This document shows, piece by piece, positions 59,753-64,000 of a stretch of 64,000 nt of DNA; position 1 is the stretch's first letter; the number at the start of each line of letters is the position of its first letter. The notes under the pieces were generated by a model. The model worked only from the letters and a program-made list of their open reading frames with translations, searched no databases and was not told the DNA's origin. A program made the translations under genes and the position numbers. The stretch is from positions 223,615 through 287,614 of the forward strand of contig CBDDIZ010000033.1 of assembly GCA_965229305.1 (NCBI GenBank). Direction: 5' to 3'. This stretch comes from JALHNI01 sp965229305. GTDB lineage: Bacteria; Acidobacteriota; Terriglobia; Bryobacterales; Bryobacteraceae.

Positions 59753-61327
59753 ATGAAGCATCAACTGCAAAGGTTCCGGCCCCGCATCGATAAGCTGCTT
59801 CGCGTGTTGGCGATGTTAACGTTGGCCGTGATCGGATTCCTGTCGTTTCTGAGCTGGAGGCGGTTTGAAACGGCGGTGACATCCACGCAACGTAGCCGCC
59901 AAGTGCTCGAAGCGAATGGCAGTCTGCTGGCGGCGGTAAAAGATGCCGAAGCGGCGATGCAACTTTTTGTCCTCAGCGGCAACGTCAACGATCTTGGCCC
60001 CTACTATGCCGTGCTCGAAACGCTGCCGGCGCGGAAGAAGAAGCTGCTCGAAGTGGCGGTGCTGCCCCATCAGTCCGGCTTGGCAGCGAAAATTGTGCGC
60101 TTAGCCGATGAAAGGGTCGGATTTCTTTCGATCGGGATTCAGATCCGGTATCGCCGGGGTTTGGACGCCGCGTTCAACTACATTCAAACGGCCGGCGGCC
60201 GAGAAAAGATGGAAGAGCTGCGCGCCTTAAGCGCTCAGCTCTTTATCGATGAGTACGATGACCAGGCGCAGACCGCGAATATTGCCGAACGCCGCGCCTT
60301 TGATGCGTTTCTGGTCGCCAGCGTCGGTTGCGCCCTGGCATTGGGGATCCTGATTTTGCTGCAACGAGCGGTCGATAGCGCCATTGCCCAACGGAACGCG
60401 GCGATCGGCGAGTTGGCGGAAACCAGCCAGCGATTGGAGATCACGCTTTCCAGCATCGGCGATGGCGTGATCGCCACGGACCGCCAAGGGCGCGTGACGT
60501 TCCTGAACCGCGTGGCCGAGAAGCTCACCGGCTGGACCTACGAAGAGGCGAGTGGGCGTCCAGCGGCGGAAGTCTTTCGGGTGGCGGACGAGGCCACTGG
60601 TGAGCTACAAATCAGCCCGCTAACCAAAGTTCTCGAATCAGGCGAGCAGCAGGATTTACCCGTGTCGAGCGTTCTGTTACCGCAGAGCGGTGAGCCGGTG
60701 GCGATCGCCGATCGCGGTTCCCCGATCCGCACGCCGAGTGGACAGATCGTGGGCGCTGTCCTCGTCTTCCGGGATATTCGCGAAAACCGGGAAGCGCAAC
60801 GTCAGATCGAAAAATGGCATCGCCTCTTCCGGGCGGGCGGTTTCGGCATGGCTGTGATCGACTCCGAGGACAACACGCTGCTTGATCTCAACCCGGCCTT
60901 CGCCGCCATGCACGGCTATGAGGAGACCGACCTGGTCGGCAAAAACTACGCGACGCTGCTCGCGTCGACGGAACAGATTCCCAACCTGCAGGAAGGGCAA
61001 GTGACGTTCGAAGCGATGCACGTCCACCGCGACGGGCGCGCCTTCCCGGTACTCACCGACATTACGACGTTCCGCGATGCCGCGGGTCGAGCCACCTTGC
61101 GGGCCGGGTACTTCTCGGATATCACCGCCCGCACTCTAGCGGAGCGGATCAGCCGCCAGACTCAGGAACGCTTCAAGACCGCGGTCGAGGTAGTGGGCGA
61201 CCTGATCTGGACCAATTCCGCCGAAGGCGAGATGTTGGGGGAACAACGCGCGTGGGGGCAACTTCACCGGGCAAACCTACGACGAGTATCAGGGATACGG
61301 TTGGGCGAGTGCGCTGCATCCGGATGA
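59753..61327 (+). CDS. CHASE3/PAS histidine kinase, N-terminal part (frameshifted)
   Basis: The first part of a membrane kinase. One helix (LAMLTLAVIGFLSFLSW) is followed by an extracellular CHASE3 domain (about 35-185) and a second helix (ASVGCALALGILILLQ). Two PAS domains come next (LSSIGDGVIATDRQGRVTF; GGFGMAVIDSEDNTLLDLN), then the start of a third (EVVGDLIWTNSAEGE). The frame is lost in GTGGGGGC at 61254-61258. With one G fewer the sequence continues as NFTGQTYDEYQGYGWASAL, joining the next feature into one protein of about 950 residues. The 45 residues after the shift are out of frame. Confidence 0.82.
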   Translation: MKHQLQRFRPRIDKLLRVLAMLTLAVIGFLSFLSWRRFETAVTSTQRSRQVLEANGSLLAAVKDAEAAMQLFVLSGNVNDLGPYYAVLETLPARKKKLLEVAVLPHQSGLAAKIVRLADERVGFLSIGIQIRYRRGLDAAFNYIQTAGGREKMEELRALSAQLFIDEYDDQAQTANIAERRAFDAFLVASVGCALALGILILLQRAVDSAIAQRNAAIGELAETSQRLEITLSSIGDGVIATDRQGRVTFLNRVAEKLTGWTYEEASGRPAAEVFRVADEATGELQISPLTKVLESGEQQDLPVSSVLLPQSGEPVAIADRGSPIRTPSGQIVGAVLVFRDIRENREAQRQIEKWHRLFRAGGFGMAVIDSEDNTLLDLNPAFAAMHGYEETDLVGKNYATLLASTEQIPNLQEGQVTFEAMHVHRDGRAFPVLTDITTFRDAAGRATLRAGYFSDITARTLAERISRQTQERFKTAVEVVGDLIWTNSAEGEMLGEQRAWGQLHRANLRRVSGIRLGECAASG

Positions 61328-61361
61328 CGTCGAGCCCACGCTGAAGGAATGGAAGGCGGCG

Positions 61362-62609
61362 GTGGCCGAAAGGCGCAAGTTCGTTACTGAACATCGTGTA
61401 CGGCGCTTTGACGGCGTCTATCGGCTGTTCTCGGTCCGTGCGCTCCCCATGTTTGATGAGCAAGGGAAGGTTCAAGAGTGGGTCGGGGTTCACGCCGACA
61501 TCACCGATGAGCGAGAGCAGCGGGAGCGGTTGACCGAAAGCGAGGTGCGGTTCCGCGGTTTGGCAACTTCCCTGCCCCAGGTAATCTGGTCCGCTCGGCC
61601 GGATGGCCAGCTCGAGTACACCAACCCGGCTTGGGCCGACTATCTGGGGACCGAGGCCAACGAAACGGGCGTGTGGGAAGACGCGCTGCATCCGGACGAC
61701 GCGACCGATGTACTTCCCGAATGGCGCAAAGCGATGGAGGCGAAGCAGCCCTTCGAGTTCCATGCCCGTTTGAAGCGCGCTTGCGACGGCACCTATCGGG
61801 CGTTCCTTTGCCGCACGGTGCCGTTGTTGAATCAGGCTGGGCAGGTGATCCGTTGGTTTGGCAGTTGTACGGACATCGACGATCAGGCCCGCCGCGCCGA
61901 CGAACTCAACCGGTCCAACGAGGCCTTGCGGCGCAGCAACGGCGATTTGGAGCAATTTGCCTACGCCGCCAGCCACGACTTGCAGGAACCGCTGCGGATG
62001 GTGGCGGTCTACACGCAGCTGTTGGCCGAGGAGTACGGCGCGCATCTCGACGAGTCCGCGCTTTACTACATCGACCAGACGTTAAAGGCCGCCCGGCGCA
62101 TGGAGACGCTCCTGCAAGCGCTGTTGGCCTTTTCCATGGTGACCGCCCCCGCACCTGCGGAGGGTCGCGCGGAGGCTGGTGAGGCAGCCAAGGATGCCAT
62201 CGATAATCTCGAAACGTTGATTAGCCGGACCGGCGCGGTGGTCCGCGTAGGAGACCTGCCGGAAGTGCGGATCCCCAGCGTGCGTCTCACCCAAATCTTT
62301 CAGAACCTGATTGGCAACTCGCTCAAGTACCGCCGTCCGGAAGTGACGCCGGAGGTTGAGCTACGCGCTGAAAAGCAGGCGGGCAATCGCTGGCTGTTTA
62401 GCGTGAAAGATAATGGCTTGGGCATGGAGAAGCAGTATCTCGACCAGATTTTCGGGATCTTCAAACGGCTCCATGGGCAGGATTACGAGGGCACCGGGAT
62501 TGGCTTGGCCATTTGCCAGAGGATCGTCGAGAACCTGGGCGGGAAGATCTGGGCCGAATCCGAAGTCGGCGAAGGAACGACCTTTTTCTTCACACTGCCC
62601 GGAGTCTGA
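61362..62609 (+). CDS. PAS histidine kinase, C-terminal part (frameshifted)
   Basis: This frame continues the third PAS domain (RRFDGVYRLFSVRALPMFDE), adds a fourth PAS domain (LPQVIWSARPDGQLEYTNPA), and ends with the kinase. HisKA carries the phosphate-accepting His in AYAASHDLQEPLRMV, the bacteriophytochrome type, and HATPase has NLIGNSLKYRRP, DNGLGMEKQYLDQIF and GTGIGLAIC. The GTG at 61362 is only where the frame opens; the true start is at 59753. The single-domain response regulator at 62916 is the likely partner. Confidence 0.85.
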   Translation: MAERRKFVTEHRVRRFDGVYRLFSVRALPMFDEQGKVQEWVGVHADITDEREQRERLTESEVRFRGLATSLPQVIWSARPDGQLEYTNPAWADYLGTEANETGVWEDALHPDDATDVLPEWRKAMEAKQPFEFHARLKRACDGTYRAFLCRTVPLLNQAGQVIRWFGSCTDIDDQARRADELNRSNEALRRSNGDLEQFAYAASHDLQEPLRMVAVYTQLLAEEYGAHLDESALYYIDQTLKAARRMETLLQALLAFSMVTAPAPAEGRAEAGEAAKDAIDNLETLISRTGAVVRVGDLPEVRIPSVRLTQIFQNLIGNSLKYRRPEVTPEVELRAEKQAGNRWLFSVKDNGLGMEKQYLDQIFGIFKRLHGQDYEGTGIGLAICQRIVENLGGKIWAESEVGEGTTFFFTLPGV

Positions 62610-62716
62610 GGGCGGCAATAGTTTCCGCTGCGGTCAACCCTGTGTTGATTCTAAATGGGTTACCGTTTGGCAAAACGATTGCTCAGAGGGAAGTGACTTG
62701 AAAGGAGTCGTTTCCC

Positions 62717-62866
62717 ATGCTTTGGACCGTTGCTGTTCTGTTGGCTGTCGCTTGGTTCCTGGGTCTGGTGAGCAGTTACACGATGAATGGATTCATCCAC
62801 ATCCTGCTCTTCCTGGCCATCGCGGTGGTATTAATCCGGGTGATACAGGGTCGACGGCCGATCTAA
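62717..62866 (+). CDS. lmo0937-type small membrane protein
   Basis: A 49-residue protein, MLWTVAVLLAVAWFLGLVSS to IRVIQGRRPI, with two hydrophobic helices. It matches the lmo0937/DUF5670 family, which is widespread in soil bacteria and linked to envelope stress; function unknown. AAAGGAG lies 9 bases before the ATG. It sits between the CHASE3 kinase and the response regulator. Confidence 0.85.
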   Translation: MLWTVAVLLAVAWFLGLVSSYTMNGFIHILLFLAIAVVLIRVIQGRRPI

Positions 62867-62915
62867 CTGGTTAGACTAGGACTATGGTGCCCACAAAGGG
62901 GTGGGCGGTAAAGAG

Positions 62916-63338
62916 ATGAGTGACAATCCGATGCGAATCGTGTTGGTGGAAGATAACGAGGGAGACGTGTTTCTGGTGCGACGGGCGTTGAATCAAAACG
63001 CCGTGCCGTACGAGATGCGCTTGGCACGGGACGGAGAAGATGCGCTGCGCATCGTCTCCGAGTACCGGGAAGGCACACGGCCGGACATTTTCGTTCTGGA
63101 TCTGAATCTGCCGCGCTTAGGCGGCGGGCAAGTGCTGGAACGAATCCGAGCGAACCCAAATTTTAACGACACGCCGGTTATTGTCTTGACCTCGTCGGAC
63201 TCGTCGCGGGACCGTACTCGAGCTCTCGAACTCGGGGCCGATCATTACTTTTGTAAGCCGACCGACCTGCGAAGTTTCATGGACCTGGGCCGCGTCATTC
63301 GCGACACCGTCATTGAGGGGCGGAAGAAGAGCAATTAG
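62916..63338 (+). CDS. Single-domain response regulator (Rcp1-like)
   Basis: A 140-residue receiver starting MSDNPMRIVLVEDNEGDVFL. The phospho-acceptor is in IFVLDLNLPRLGG (Asp), and the conserved Ser/Thr and Lys are in VIVLTSSDSSRD and HYFCKPTDL. The EDNEGD start and LNLPR motif are typical of receivers that pair with bacteriophytochrome-type kinases, as found just upstream. No output domain. The ATG at 62916 fits the family better than the GTG at 62901. Confidence 0.92.
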   Translation: MSDNPMRIVLVEDNEGDVFLVRRALNQNAVPYEMRLARDGEDALRIVSEYREGTRPDIFVLDLNLPRLGGGQVLERIRANPNFNDTPVIVLTSSDSSRDRTRALELGADHYFCKPTDLRSFMDLGRVIRDTVIEGRKKSN

Positions 63339-63341
63339 CGC

Positions 63342-64000
63342 TTACTTCTTCTGCCTTGCTTCCTGTGCCTTCCGTTCGAGTTCCTGCTCGAGCATCATTC
63401 GTTCCTGTTGCTTCTTGAACTGTTCGGCGTATGCTTCGTTCATCAGCGCGGAAAGATATTCGCCCACCAATCGATCGTTGCGCGTCCACAAAATCGCCTT
63501 CTTCTCCAGGTGATTGATGGCTTTCTGTTTTTGCTTCTGCGCCACTAGCGTCATCGCATAATTGCGATGCGCGAGGGCGAAGCCGATGTCCAGCGTCCAG
63601 GCCTGTTCAAAGAACTTTTCGGCCTGAGGCAGGTCTCCCCGACGTGCCGCGTAACTCCCCAAGTTGTTATAAGCGATGGCGCCGGTGCGGGCATCCAGAC
63701 CCTGCCGCAGTGCCTCCGCGAAGCTGCGCTCGGCGTCATCCACCTGATTCATGTTTTGGTGGGCGATCCCCAGTTCAAAGGTCACTTCGCCCGCCTGGGG
63801 TAGCTGACGGGCGGCGTCCTTCATCGCCGCGAGCGCCTCAGGCGCCTTCTTCTGCGAAGTGAGAGCCCGTCCGAACCCGACCCAGGCTGCGAGCGAATCG
63901 GGCCGCTCCTTAGTGACCTGGCGAAGATGCGGTTCAGCCGCAACCACCTGACCTTGCCCCGCCAACGCCAAGCCCAAACCCAGCCGGGCTTCCGTATTTG
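63342..64000 (-). CDS. TPR-repeat protein, C-terminal part (runs off the window)
   Basis: The frame is open to the right edge, so the start is missing. The visible 219 residues are made of TPR units (GLGLALAGQGQVVAAEPHLR, ELGIAHQNMNQVDDAERSFA, NLGSYAARRGDLPQAEKFFE). A C-terminal coiled coil rich in Gln, Glu and Arg (QERMMLEQELERKAQEARQKK) ends the protein. It probably acts as a protein interaction platform. No signal can be judged. The stop is 4 bases from the convergent response regulator. Confidence 0.8.
   Translation of the reverse strand, partial: NTEARLGLGLALAGQGQVVAAEPHLRQVTKERPDSLAAWVGFGRALTSQKKAPEALAAMKDAARQLPQAGEVTFELGIAHQNMNQVDDAERSFAEALRQGLDARTGAIAYNNLGSYAARRGDLPQAEKFFEQAWTLDIGFALAHRNYAMTLVAQKQKQKAINHLEKKAILWTRNDRLVGEYLSALMNEAYAEQFKKQQERMMLEQELERKAQEARQKK

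Noticed and set aside
1..64000. tRNA or rRNA genes
   Set aside because: No cloverleaf with a TTC-arm motif and no rRNA-like conserved stretch was noticed by eye. A tRNA search program was not available, so a missed gene cannot be fully excluded.

Overview
The window looks like a chromosomal segment of a soil acidobacterium of the Bryobacterales/Solibacter type. The evidence is high GC content, two secreted proteins ending in the Solibacter-type C-terminal domain (TIGR03437-like), a 1911-residue SBBP/Ig-like surface protein, a tricorn-type protease, and many secreted carbohydrate-active proteins. This placement rests on recognising families by eye, with no database search.

Layout. 1-5321: the end of an FNR-type reductase, a MauG-type dihaem peroxidase coupled to a secreted glycosidase-like protein, and a secreted beta-propeller protein. 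5322-13500: an accessory region with a REP-associated tyrosine transposase (RAYT) gene, a GTAG-type short repeat array, a complete IS3-family element (7281-8611, 4-bp target duplication), and two consecutive Rhs C-terminal toxin/immunity pairs separated by a second array. 13672-19407: the giant secreted SBBP/Ig-repeat protein. 19436-22775: a second accessory patch with a RAYT remnant, a complete IS256-family element (19849-21366, 8-bp target duplication), a third array and a third Rhs toxin/immunity pair. 23077-31910: tricorn protease, a two-domain esterase, amtB-glnK and a Tat-exported sulfatase. 31944-36694: dabA-dabB inorganic-carbon uptake genes, broken by single-base indels, divergent from a LysR regulator. 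36709-44416: cell-wall hydrolase, FecR-like protein, TPR protein with O-antigen ligase, SppA, and a membrane glycosyltransferase. 44398-48737: hybrid histidine kinase and a marR-DUF1398-adh operon. 48779-59501: apiosidase-like glycosidase and a 2965-residue cyclic beta-1,2-glucan synthase preceded by a small membrane protein. 59753-64000: a frameshifted CHASE3/PAS histidine kinase, a small membrane protein, a single-domain response regulator and a truncated TPR gene.

Main point of interest. Three Rhs C-terminal toxin/immunity pairs, all on the minus strand, each overlap their immunity gene by a few bases. Each is followed downstream by an array built on the unit CCGGACATGGCCTACG; read on the minus strand, the unit starts with GTAG, as REP sequences mobilised by RAYT transposases do. 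Two of the three arrays lie next to a RAYT gene or its remnant on their other side. The arrays also supply the start codon of one displaced rhs fragment and mark the breakpoints of a duplicated gene fragment. This suggests REP-like arrays act as boundaries for exchange of toxin cassettes. That role is inference; the architecture is visible directly.

Quality note. At least seven single-base frameshifts lie in otherwise well conserved genes (dabA, dabB, a histidine kinase), and three are an extra G/C in a run of five. Some are probably sequencing or assembly errors.
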